Origin: CAJXVY01 sp965657575
GTDB lineage: Bacteria > Actinomycetota > Actinomycetes > Actinomycetales > Microbacteriaceae
Direction of reading: 5' to 3'
Assembly: GCA_965657575.1 (NCBI GenBank)
Contig: CBFHOK010000017.1
Coordinates: forward strand, 1 to 16,227
Length of the DNA: 16,227 bases
Positions within the stretch are counted from its first letter, which is position 1. Every line of letters starts with the position of its first letter. A model generated the notes under the pieces. It saw only the letters and a program-made list of their open reading frames with translations. It was not told the DNA's origin and did no database searches. A program made the position numbers and the translations under genes. Positions 1 to 6,915 of this stretch are shown piece by piece.

Positions 1-426
1 AGAGACCTGAGGATCCTAGTAAGTGCACTTCGCATGAGTGCATCACTTGAGCGCATGGGTGGTCTTGCCGGTCACATCGCAGCAATCGCTAGATTCCGCT
101 ACCCAGGAAGCGCTATCCCAGATGTTGTTCGTCCGGTATTTGAAAAAATGAGCGAACTAGATGTTTCTCTGGGAGAGCGTTGCGTGGAGCTTCTCAAAAA
201 CACAAGCCTTGATGAGGCGGCCCTAATTGATGAGGCCGATGACGAAGTTGACAAACTTCACAAGCAGGTTTTTGACATTGTTTTGGCTGATGACTGGAAG
301 GAAAACGCCATGTTCACAGTCGATGTCACCCTAGCCAGTCGCTACTTCGAGCGTTTTGCTGACCACGTGGTCGACATCTCAGACAAGGTTCGCTACCTAA
401 ACACAGGTGACTGGACCGAAAACTAA
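1..426 (+). CDS. phoU: Phosphate signalling protein PhoU, 3' part
   Basis: PhoU links the Pst transporter to the phosphate two-component system and lowers Pho-regulon activity when phosphate is plentiful. It is a cytoplasmic all-helical protein of about 210-220 residues. The reading frame is open from base 1, so the gene is cut by the window edge and 141 C-terminal residues are visible. They include the family pattern DLRxLVSALRMSASLERMG, a second-helical-repeat pattern, and the acidic metal-binding-type stretch EADDEVDKL. An internal ATG at position 34 falls in the middle of this conserved helix, so it is not the true start. The TAA stop (424-426) overlaps the TAG stop of the convergent gpmA gene. 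The pst genes lie more than 6 kb away on the opposite strand, so phoU is not in their operon. Family assignment is firm. Confidence 0.93.
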   Translation, partial: RDLRILVSALRMSASLERMGGLAGHIAAIARFRYPGSAIPDVVRPVFEKMSELDVSLGERCVELLKNTSLDEAALIDEADDEVDKLHKQVFDIVLADDWKENAMFTVDVTLASRYFERFADHVVDISDKVRYLNTGDWTEN

Positions 427-1160
427 GCCTTCCCCTGGTTAGCAACACTGGCAGCCCCAGCTGCAGCGGCCTCAGGGTCTAAATACTTTCCTGGCCCTAA
501 GGGCTTGAAGTTCTCATCTAATTCATAGTGAAGCGGAATTCCGGTTGGGATATTCAACTCTGCAATCTCATCATCACTGATCCCATCCAGGTGCTTCACC
601 AGCGCTCTCAGTGAATTGCCGTGAGCAGTAATCAAAACTGATCCTCTGCTTGCAAGCTCTGGCTGAATGGTTTGCTCCCAATAGGGAAGCATGCGATCCA
701 AAACATCTTTAAGGCATTCTGTCTTTGGGACCTCAATACCTTCATACCTAACATCAGCTGACTGATCGAATTCACTGCCAGCTTCGATCTCGGGAGGTGG
801 GACATCAAAGCTTCTTCTCCAGGTTTGGAATTTCTCAGCACCAAATTCTTCAAGGGTCTGTGCTTTGTCTTTACCCTGCAGCGCTCCATAATGACGCTCG
901 TTTAGTCGCCAATCACGAATTACATCCAGCCAGCTAAGGTCAGCCTCGGCTAGAGCAATCTCAGCGGTGTGGATGGCTCGCTTGAGTCTTGATGTGAACA
1001 GTAGTTTCGGCTCCAAGCCCGATTCTTTCAAAAGCTCACCAGCTCTTTTCGCCTCTGCTCTACCCTGGTCGGTAAGTCCAACGTCAACCCAACCGGTAAA
1101 AAGATTTTTCTGATTCCACTCGCTGTTTCCGTGGCGTAAAAGTATTAGCTGATAAGTCAT
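423..1160 (-). CDS. gpmA: 2,3-bisphosphoglycerate-dependent phosphoglycerate mutase
   Basis: This cytoplasmic glycolytic enzyme interconverts 3- and 2-phosphoglycerate through a phosphohistidine intermediate. The 245-residue protein has the full dPGM set: the RHG motif with catalytic His10, the N-terminal signature LRHGNSEWNQ, Arg61 in SRLKRA, the acid/base Glu88 in LNERHYG, and the second catalytic His180 in LITAHGNSLR. Length fits the family. The C-terminal tail is short and Ala/Gly-rich. It is the last gene of a minus-strand run and starts 9 bp after the ygfZ stop. There is no Shine-Dalgarno sequence before the ATG, but a TAAACT -10-like hexamer lies exactly 6 nt upstream, suggesting its own leaderless transcript. 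It converges with phoU and the stop codons overlap. Confidence 0.96.
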   Translation of the reverse strand: MTYQLILLRHGNSEWNQKNLFTGWVDVGLTDQGRAEAKRAGELLKESGLEPKLLFTSRLKRAIHTAEIALAEADLSWLDVIRDWRLNERHYGALQGKDKAQTLEEFGAEKFQTWRRSFDVPPPEIEAGSEFDQSADVRYEGIEVPKTECLKDVLDRMLPYWEQTIQPELASRGSVLITAHGNSLRALVKHLDGISDDEIAELNIPTGIPLHYELDENFKPLGPGKYLDPEAAAAGAASVANQGKA

Positions 1161-1172
1161 GCCAATAGTTTA
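1161..1172 (-). promoter_or_regulatory. Likely leaderless -10 element of gpmA
   Basis: On the minus strand TAAACT (1172-1167) is followed by six bases and then the gpmA ATG. This is the spacing expected if transcription begins at or beside the A of the start codon. The first three bases of the hexamer are also the TAA stop of ygfZ. No convincing -35 is visible and there is no ribosome binding site. The same hexamer at the same distance precedes the ABC ATPase gene at 12372. Confidence 0.45.
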
Positions 1173-2114
1173 GGGCTTATTGCTTAGCCTAAGTTTTGGC
1201 ATCTTCGGAACATCGCTAACTGACCCAGCAGACTGCGGGACAAGGATTTCTTGGGTTGCCCCCAGACCATTTTCAAATCTCAACTCAGCCAATGGATCAA
1301 CATTGCGCTTGATCATTGCAAGCGCAATCGGTCCTGCTTCATAGTGGTTTCCGACAGCGGTGATTTTTCCAACAGAGCGCTCACCAACAAATAACTCATC
1401 GCCAATCTCTGGCAGGTCTGTTCCGTCCTCCAAGTAGAGCATGGTCAGTCTTCTGGGCGGATGTCCAAGCTTATGCACTTTCGCAACCGCCTCCTGGCCT
1501 CGGTAGCAACCCTTCTGCAGGTGAACTGCAGAGGTTAGTAAATCAAGCTCATGCGGAAGTGTTTTTTCATCAACTTCGGTTTCTGAAGCTCTTCCAGCAA
1601 AAATCCGCAGCGGTTCGATTGATTGATAATCAATTAGATCTTTCGGCTCGGTTTCAAACAGATTCAAAAACAGCGGGTGGGAAATGTTTCTGGTTCCATA
1701 GCGGTAGCCACCAATACGAATCTCTGGCCAAGAATCTTTCCAGTAAAGATCACTGATTGGTTTTTCATAACTGGCAACCACCGAAAACGGATGTTTATTC
1801 ACCTCGACTATTTTTCTAAAGCGCATCTTCAATAAATACTCATGCAGCTCATCCAAAACCGTCTCATGAGTAATCAGTAGTAGTGAGTCTTCAGAAACAA
1901 TGATTCGAATAATCTGCTGGATCCTTCCTTGGGCATCCAGAGACAACGTCTCCACCGATTCGCCTGCAGTCAACTCATCCAGTTTTTGACTGAACAGACT
2001 GTTTAGCCAAGTCAGCCTGTCATCACCTGAGACTTTGATCACTGCAAAAGGTGTTTCTGCATAGACCTCCCCCTGGACAAACATTCGTTGTCTAACCAGT
2101 GGATTGTCGTTCAT
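1170..2114 (-). CDS. ygfZ: YgfZ/GcvT-family folate-binding iron-sulfur maintenance protein
   Basis: YgfZ proteins bind tetrahydrofolate in a GcvT-like fold and help to make or repair certain iron-sulfur enzymes. The 314-residue protein carries the diagnostic K-G-C-Y-x-G-Q-E motif at residues 201-208 with the conserved Cys203, preceded by a VDEKTLPHE segment typical of the family. The N-terminal part (about 20-110) is the GcvT-like folate domain, and the C-terminal part (about 225-290) looks like the final beta-barrel. Its ATG overlaps the TGA of the nitrobindin gene (ATGA), so translation is probably coupled. The operon joins a haem-binding and an iron-sulfur related protein. Precise targets cannot be read from the sequence. 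Confidence 0.9.
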   Translation of the reverse strand: MNDNPLVRQRMFVQGEVYAETPFAVIKVSGDDRLTWLNSLFSQKLDELTAGESVETLSLDAQGRIQQIIRIIVSEDSLLLITHETVLDELHEYLLKMRFRKIVEVNKHPFSVVASYEKPISDLYWKDSWPEIRIGGYRYGTRNISHPLFLNLFETEPKDLIDYQSIEPLRIFAGRASETEVDEKTLPHELDLLTSAVHLQKGCYRGQEAVAKVHKLGHPPRRLTMLYLEDGTDLPEIGDELFVGERSVGKITAVGNHYEAGPIALAMIKRNVDPLAELRFENGLGATQEILVPQSAGSVSDVPKMPKLRLSNKP

Positions 2115-2707
2115 GAGTCTCTTTCTAACCTTGCTGATGCGTGTGAGGAGAGTGGATTACCAAGGGCTGCAATATCCCATGCCCATAGCAAAGCTCCGTC
2201 TACCAAGCCAAACATGCGCTGTCCGGCTGTGTATTCCTTGGCGTGTGGGGATCTCAAAACTGCATCGGTTGCCAACTGCACCCGACCGCCTTTGATGTTC
2301 CCAAAATAAAGCTCACTGATACCACTGGGCTGCAAAATAGCCGCCTCGATATCGAAACCGTCATCGCTGTTTCGATAGCGTTCTAGATCCTCATGGGTCT
2401 TCGCATCCCGCTCACCGGTTGCTGGCAGTAGACCAGGTCCGGGATCTCCCGCTTGCGCATCACGGGCTAGACGCCAATAACCAATTTCGCTTGGAAGAAC
2501 TAATTCTTTGTTGAAAGCCTGAACGGTTGATTCGTATTTCAGATAGTTATCACCGTTATGAGTGAAGCTAATTGTTTGAGAAAACTCGGTTTCTACTTGG
2601 GTATCACCATTTGCGTAACTGATTACACCGCTTCCGCGCCAAGAACCAACCAAAAAAGCAAATGGGGTGAGCTCCAGTGGTAGATCGGTTGGTAGTTGAA
2701 AAACCAA
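2111..2707 (-). CDS. Nitrobindin-like haem-binding beta-barrel protein (FABP/DUF1794 family)
   Basis: This family forms a ten-stranded lipocalin-like barrel that binds ferric haem and reacts with nitric oxide or peroxynitrite. Here the GxWxGxG motif is seen as GSWRGSG (21-27). The C-terminal segment LSSHASARLER supplies His189, which matches the expected proximal haem ligand. A Gly/Pro-rich acidic insertion (about 82-118) precedes the GISELYFG strand; insertions like this are, as far as I recall, common in actinobacterial members. At 198 residues the length is reasonable. The start is a TTG directly after the TAG of the upstream 36-codon gene. No ATG or GTG occurs in frame before the conserved barrel, so TTG is the only sensible choice. 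The stop overlaps the ygfZ start. The true physiological role is not settled for the family. Confidence 0.87.
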   Translation of the reverse strand: MVFQLPTDLPLELTPFAFLVGSWRGSGVISYANGDTQVETEFSQTISFTHNGDNYLKYESTVQAFNKELVLPSEIGYWRLARDAQAGDPGPGLLPATGERDAKTHEDLERYRNSDDGFDIEAAILQPSGISELYFGNIKGGRVQLATDAVLRSPHAKEYTAGQRMFGLVDGALLWAWDIAALGNPLSSHASARLERDS

Positions 2708-2818
2708 CTACTTCTGACCCTTATAGAGCTTATAAATAACCAATCCACTGACCCCGGCAATTGCAAGTGATGCCAAGACCAACAGACCTAAAAAGAAAAT
2801 TTCTAGAGCTAAAAGCAT
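2708..2818 (-). CDS. 36-residue single-pass membrane microprotein
   Basis: I do not recognise this protein. The ATG at 2818 is preceded by a good ribosome binding site (GGATGGAG, a few bases upstream), and 36 codons end in TAG immediately before the TTG of the nitrobindin gene, with no base between. The upstream membrane-protein gene stops only 9 bp before this ATG, so it sits in frame within the operon order. The peptide is one hydrophobic helix (about residues 3-28) with a short, strongly basic C-terminal tail (YKLYKGQK). This suggests one membrane pass with the tail in the cytoplasm. A role as a small partner of the neighbouring three-TM protein is inference. It may equally act as a leader that couples translation into the nitrobindin gene. 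Confidence 0.6.
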   Translation of the reverse strand: MLLALEIFFLGLLVLASLAIAGVSGLVIYKLYKGQK

Positions 2819-2827
2819 GTCTCCATC

Positions 2828-3091
2828 CTAGACCAGCAGCGTAAATACCGTCGCGATAACAATGATTCCAAGTGATCCGGTTGCAACATAAACCATCTGC
2901 CTGACCGTTTCGCTGGGTCTAGCAACCACTAGGTGCTGCAAAGAAACCAAGGCAAGCGACCCTCCCGCCAGCATTCCGAAGATTGGAAAGCGATCAGCTG
3001 CAGGAATGGTCAGGGTGGCAAAGATTGCCAAAATCGACACCAAAACCCAGATGCTGATAATTGGTGCCCAATGTCTAATCACAGTGCTCAA
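2828..3091 (-). CDS. Small three-helix membrane protein, unknown function
   Basis: The product is 87 residues and almost wholly hydrophobic, with likely membrane helices near 9-29, 36-55 and 64-86 joined by short polar links (AADR, RPSETVRQ). I cannot assign a named family. It is the first gene of the minus-strand run ending with gpmA and is divergent from glnR, with only about 53 bp between the starts. The start chosen is a TTG at 3091, with GGGGAA about 11 nt upstream; a GTG three codons further in is an alternative. Gene order suggests co-expression with the 36-residue membrane peptide and the haem-binding protein downstream. Confidence 0.7.
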   Translation of the reverse strand: MSTVIRHWAPIISIWVLVSILAIFATLTIPAADRFPIFGMLAGGSLALVSLQHLVVARPSETVRQMVYVATGSLGIIVIATVFTLLV

Positions 3092-3144
3092 TCTATCGAA
3101 TATTCCCCAGAATGGCTCCAGACAGCTATTCTTGGGGGAAGAAA

Positions 3145-3831
3145 GTGGCGGTTATGGCAAGAATCATCGTTTTATCAAACGACAGCGTTGAGCCACCGCT
3201 GCCCGCTCTGGGGCTGATGAGCCACAGTATTAGCTATCTTCCAGCAGAAGCTGCAGCTTTGGTAAACGCACCAAGCCATGACCTGACACTTCTGGATGGT
3301 CGTTCAAACCTGACCGAAATAAAGTCTCTAGCTCAGCTATTGCACAGCGCCGGCCGATCGAGACCACTGCTACTGGTTTGTGGTGAGGGAATGCTGACAA
3401 CCCTGAACCCAGATTGGCATGTTGATGACTTTGTTTTGACAACTGCGGGTCCTGCCGAAATCGAGGCCAGAATTCGTTTGGCTTTAGAAAAAAGCCGCTC
3501 GAACAAAGAAATGCCAACAGGCTTGCATATCGATGAGGCAAGCTATAGTGCAAAAATAAACGGCCGAAGCCTGGATCTAACATTCAAAGAATTTGAACTC
3601 CTTCGCTACCTCGCTGACCACTCAGGTCAAGTGCTAACCCGTGAGCAGCTTCTCAGTGAAGTTTGGGGTTATGACTATTTCGGAGGAACCAGAACGGTAG
3701 ATGTTCATATCCGAAGACTCAGAGCAAAACTAGGTGAGATGGAATCTCTAATCACGACTGTAAGAAACGTTGGCTACATGCTCACCAAAGAATCTAGAGC
3801 AAAAAGTGAAGCTAATTCAAACACTGAGTAA
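3145..3831 (+). CDS. glnR: GlnR-type orphan OmpR-family response regulator
   Basis: GlnR is the global nitrogen-assimilation regulator of actinobacteria: an OmpR-like protein without a dedicated kinase. The N-terminal domain resembles mycobacterial GlnR in LPALGLMSHSI, the LPAEAAALV segment and AGPAEIEARIRLAL. The aspartate of LLDGR (Asp51) stands where the phospho-acceptor would be, but the usual acidic pocket at the first strand is missing, as in known GlnR proteins. The C-terminal winged helix (about 128-216) is near canonical: LDLTFKEFELLRYL, LLSEVWGYDYFGGTRTVDVHIRRLRAKLG and TVRNVGYML. The GTG at 3145 has a strong GGGGGAAG 3-4 nt upstream; ATG 3154 gives MARIIVLS, closest to the family N-terminus, and ATG 3112 is less likely. 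The final basic/polar 15 residues are an unstructured tail. WhiI-like or other OmpR roles are less likely given the match and the pst/phoU neighbourhood. Confidence 0.85.
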   Translation: MAVMARIIVLSNDSVEPPLPALGLMSHSISYLPAEAAALVNAPSHDLTLLDGRSNLTEIKSLAQLLHSAGRSRPLLLVCGEGMLTTLNPDWHVDDFVLTTAGPAEIEARIRLALEKSRSNKEMPTGLHIDEASYSAKINGRSLDLTFKEFELLRYLADHSGQVLTREQLLSEVWGYDYFGGTRTVDVHIRRLRAKLGEMESLITTVRNVGYMLTKESRAKSEANSNTE

Positions 3832-3847
3832 AGAACAAAAACTCAGT
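3823..3847 (+). terminator. Inverted repeat at the glnR end; weak terminator or operator
   Basis: ACTGAGT (3823-3829) and ACTCAGT (3841-3847) form a perfect 7-bp stem around an 11-nt A-rich loop; the first arm covers part of the glnR stop codon. A short TTTT run lies seven bases after the stem. The stem is AT-rich and the T run is short and displaced, so it would be a poor terminator. Because it sits 25 bp before the ppk start, it could also be a binding site for a dimeric regulator. Confidence 0.35.
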
Positions 3848-3871
3848 ATTACCTTTTAGTCCGTTTATGCC

Positions 3872-5965
3872 ATGCTTAAGCCTGTGAACTCTGAAATCCC
3901 TCTACCCGATAACCGCTTCAGCGAGCGAGAGCTGAGCTGGCTGGATTTCAACCAACGAGTTTTAGAACTGGCAGAAGACGAATCGATTCCGCTACTCGAG
4001 CGCGTTCACTACCTCTCGATCTTTGCCTCCAATCTGGATGAGTTTTTCATGGTCAGGGTGGCAAGCCTCAAGCGTCGGATTGCAACTGGAATTGCTGTTC
4101 CAAGTGCAAGCGGTCAAGACCCGCAAGAGGTAATTGAACAGATTGCTGCTAGAAACCGCGAATTACAAAACCGACATGCTGAAGTATTCAGAGATGTCAT
4201 CAACCCGCAGCTAGACAAGGTTGGTATTGACATCCTTCACTGGTCAGAGCTAACCGAGGAAGAACGCGAAGAGCTGAATCAGTTCTATGAGCAACAGATC
4301 TTCCCGGTGCTAACACCACTGGCAGTAGACCCCGCACACCCCTTTCCCTATATCTCCGGTCTTAGTTTGAACCTGGCGGTGGTGCTTAGAAACCCGCAAA
4401 GCAACTCAGAGCACTTCGCAAGAGTCAAAGTTCCGCCGCTATTGCCTCGATTTGTGCGGGTAAGGCAGGCAGAAAAGATTCGCTTTGTTCCAATCGAGGA
4501 CATTATTGGTGAAAACCTTGAGGAACTATTCCCTGGAATGGAGATCGTTCAGCATCACACATTCCGAGTCACCAGAAACGAAGACCTAGAGGTCGATGAG
4601 GAAGAGACCGACAATCTTCTGAATCAATTGGAAAAAGAACTCCTGAGAAGAAGATTCGGGCCTCCTGTGAGATTGGAAGTTGCCGAGGACATAGACCCGC
4701 AGGTATTGAGCATTTTGCAGCGAGAGCTAAACATCGAGCAAGTAGATGTTTATCACTTACCCGAGCCCCTAGACCTCTCAGAGTTGACAGAGATTGCATT
4801 CATGAGAATGCCCGAACATCACTTTGAATCTCATCCGATCACCACCAACAGGTATTTGAGATCAGCAGATGATGAGCCAGCCGATATCTTCGCCTCTCTG
4901 AGAGAGCGCGACGTGTTGCTGCATCACCCTTATGAGTCATTCGCAACCAGCGTGCAGGCATTTTTGGAACAGGCTGCCAATGACCCGCAAGTCTTAGCTA
5001 TCAAGCAAACCCTTTATCGAACAAGTGGCGATTCACCAATCATTGATGCACTGATTCAAGCTGCTGAGAGTGGCAAGCAGGTGTTGGCGGTAGTAGAGAT
5101 CAAAGCAAGGTTTGACGAGCAAAACAACATCACCTGGGCCAAAAAGCTTGAGAGTGCTGGTGTTCACGTGGTCTATGGACTGGTTGGCCTGAAAACTCAC
5201 TGCAAACTGTCGCTGGTTATCAGACAGGAAGTTGGCGGTCTCAGACGCTACTGTCACATCGGAACTGGAAACTACAACCCGAAAACAGCAAGATTTTATG
5301 AAGACCTTGGACTACTAACCTCTGATGAAACAGTCGGTGAGGACCTAACGAAGCTATTCAATAAGCTCAGTGGATTCAGTGCTACCAGCGAATACGAATC
5401 AATTATCACCTCCCCGGTTGGTATCCGTGAGGGCCTAACAGCAAAGATCCAGCGCGAGGCAGAAATTGCGGGGCAGGGCAAAAACGCAAGGATTCGCCTG
5501 AAGATGAACTCGCTGGTTGACGAGCAAATCATTGATGAGCTTTATCTGGCAAGCCAGGCTGGGGTAAAAATAGAGGTCGTTGTCAGGGGTATGTGTGCAC
5601 TGATTCCCGGCATCGAAGGACTTAGTGAGAACATTCGAGTGCGAAGTATTCTCGGCCGATACCTAGAACACTCACGAATCTTCGCCTTTGATAATGACGG
5701 TGACCCTGAGGTCTATATCGGTTCAGCCGACATGATGCATAGAAACCTAGACAGACGAGTTGAGGCAATGGTCAGACTCGGTCAAGCCGATCACATAAGT
5801 GAACTGCATGAAGTGTTTGATCTAGCAATGAGTGATGAGATCTCGGCCTGGGATCTGGGCAGTGAAGGAAAGTGGATAAGAACAACCAGCGGTCCAGGTG
5901 GCGAACTGGCTGATTATCAAGATATGTTGATGCAGAGAACACTGGAGAAAAAGAAACTGCGCTGA
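3872..5965 (+). CDS. ppk: Polyphosphate kinase 1
   Basis: PPK1 reversibly transfers the ATP gamma-phosphate to growing inorganic polyphosphate. The 697-residue protein has the four-domain family layout. The N-terminal helical domain has RELSWLDFNQRVLELA and SNLDEFFMVRV; a head domain follows, then the two phospholipase-D-like catalytic domains. The autophosphorylated histidine is His443 in KTHCKL and the second catalytic histidine is His600 in LEHSRIFAF. Arg383 (LYRTSGDSPI) and Arg413 (KARFDE) match the magnesium/phosphate-binding arginines of the E. coli enzyme, all with a constant offset of eight. HIGTGNYNP follows the first active-site segment. Length is normal. There is no clear Shine-Dalgarno before the ATG, so a very short leader is possible. 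The stop overlaps the mutT1 start by one base. Confidence 0.97.
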   Translation: MLKPVNSEIPLPDNRFSERELSWLDFNQRVLELAEDESIPLLERVHYLSIFASNLDEFFMVRVASLKRRIATGIAVPSASGQDPQEVIEQIAARNRELQNRHAEVFRDVINPQLDKVGIDILHWSELTEEEREELNQFYEQQIFPVLTPLAVDPAHPFPYISGLSLNLAVVLRNPQSNSEHFARVKVPPLLPRFVRVRQAEKIRFVPIEDIIGENLEELFPGMEIVQHHTFRVTRNEDLEVDEEETDNLLNQLEKELLRRRFGPPVRLEVAEDIDPQVLSILQRELNIEQVDVYHLPEPLDLSELTEIAFMRMPEHHFESHPITTNRYLRSADDEPADIFASLRERDVLLHHPYESFATSVQAFLEQAANDPQVLAIKQTLYRTSGDSPIIDALIQAAESGKQVLAVVEIKARFDEQNNITWAKKLESAGVHVVYGLVGLKTHCKLSLVIRQEVGGLRRYCHIGTGNYNPKTARFYEDLGLLTSDETVGEDLTKLFNKLSGFSATSEYESIITSPVGIREGLTAKIQREAEIAGQGKNARIRLKMNSLVDEQIIDELYLASQAGVKIEVVVRGMCALIPGIEGLSENIRVRSILGRYLEHSRIFAFDNDGDPEVYIGSADMMHRNLDRRVEAMVRLGQADHISELHEVFDLAMSDEISAWDLGSEGKWIRTTSGPGGELADYQDMLMQRTLEKKKLR

Positions 5966-6915
5966 TGAAGATTTATGCAGCCGGCATTGTTTGCTGGAGA
6001 GTTGAAAACAGCCAATTCAAGGTGCTGATAGTCCACCGTGGCCAATACAACGACTGGGGCTGGCCGAAGGGCAAGCAAGACCCAGGGGAAACACTTCCGG
6101 TAACAGCGGTAAGAGAAACCAAAGAAGAAGCAGGTATCAAGGTAAGACTTGGTCGCAAGCTCACTGGAATCCGCTACGACCTCCCCAAAGGAATCTCCAA
6201 AGAAGTTCACTACTGGTCATCCAAAGTCACTGAAAAAGAGCTTTCAAAGGCAAAGTTCAAACCCAATAAAGAAATAGATGAAATTCGCTGGGTCAATATC
6301 GATGAAGCGGAAAAACTTTTGACCTATGAACGGGACAAAGAATTACTTCAGCAAGCATTTGAGCTTTATCAAAAAAGCGAGCTGGAGACTCGAGCAATCA
6401 TTGTCCTTCGCCACGCGGAGGCATTACCAAGAAGCGAGTGGAGCAAAACTGACGGTGCTCGACCCCTAACCGCCACCGGCGAACTGCAGGCCAAATCGTT
6501 GACAAAACTTCTGTCAGCATTCAATGTCCGTCGTGTGGTGACCTCTCCTTGGAAGAGATGCCGAGACACGGTCAAGCCTTTTGGTAAAAAACAAAAGCTG
6601 AAAATTATCGAAAGATCTCAACTCAGTGAGCTTGGTAATAAAAGAAACCCAGCTAAAACCACCAGGGTAATCAAAGACAGCCTAAAGGAACACAAATCGA
6701 TGATTCTTTGCACCCACAGACCGGCTCTGCCAACAGTTTTAGACACCATCAGTGATTATGCAAAGAATGACAAAAGTGTTGAGATTCACGAGGGTAGAAC
6801 GCTATCCCCTGCAGAAATGATGGTCATTCGAATGTCACTGAAGACCAAAAAGATCGTGGGCGTTGAAACCTATAACGCCCCCGAAGTTGCCTATCCGAAT
6901 CTTCCGGTTACGTAA
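5965..6915 (+). CDS. mutT1: MutT1-like Nudix hydrolase fused to a histidine phosphatase domain
   Basis: The N-terminal Nudix domain (about 1-135) has a full Nudix box from Gly36 to Ile58 with the catalytic REXXEE core (REtKEE, 50-55). The C-terminal domain (about 142-285) is a SixA-like histidine phosphatase with LRHAE (His150), Arg198/Arg200 in SPWKRCRDT and the second histidine in CTHRP (His251). This architecture is that of mycobacterial MutT1, which hydrolyses 8-oxo-(d)GTP and diadenosine polyphosphates. The neighbour is the same as in mycobacteria, where mutT1 follows ppk1. The ATG overlaps the ppk TGA (TGATG), implying coupled translation. The last 25 bp overlap pstB on the other strand. 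Substrate choice cannot be read from the sequence; diphosphoinositol- or Ap4A-type hydrolysis remains possible. Confidence 0.92.
   Translation: MKIYAAGIVCWRVENSQFKVLIVHRGQYNDWGWPKGKQDPGETLPVTAVRETKEEAGIKVRLGRKLTGIRYDLPKGISKEVHYWSSKVTEKELSKAKFKPNKEIDEIRWVNIDEAEKLLTYERDKELLQQAFELYQKSELETRAIIVLRHAEALPRSEWSKTDGARPLTATGELQAKSLTKLLSAFNVRRVVTSPWKRCRDTVKPFGKKQKLKIIERSQLSELGNKRNPAKTTRVIKDSLKEHKSMILCTHRPALPTVLDTISDYAKNDKSVEIHEGRTLSPAEMMVIRMSLKTKKIVGVETYNAPEVAYPNLPVT
6846..6880 (-). terminator. Candidate rho-independent terminator of the pst operon, inside mutT1
   Basis: Reading the minus strand past the pstB stop (6891), GGGCGTT (6880-6874) pairs perfectly with AACGCCC (6864-6858) around a 9-nt loop. 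Five T residues (6851-6847) begin six bases after the stem. The stem is GC-rich at its base. The T run is a little distant, so efficiency is uncertain. The element lies wholly within the 3' end of the convergent mutT1 gene. Confidence 0.5.

Noticed and set aside
3230..3583. Minus-strand open frame of 117 codons opposite glnR
   Set aside because: glnR is strongly family-like on the plus strand here. The antisense product has no recognisable motif or translation signal.
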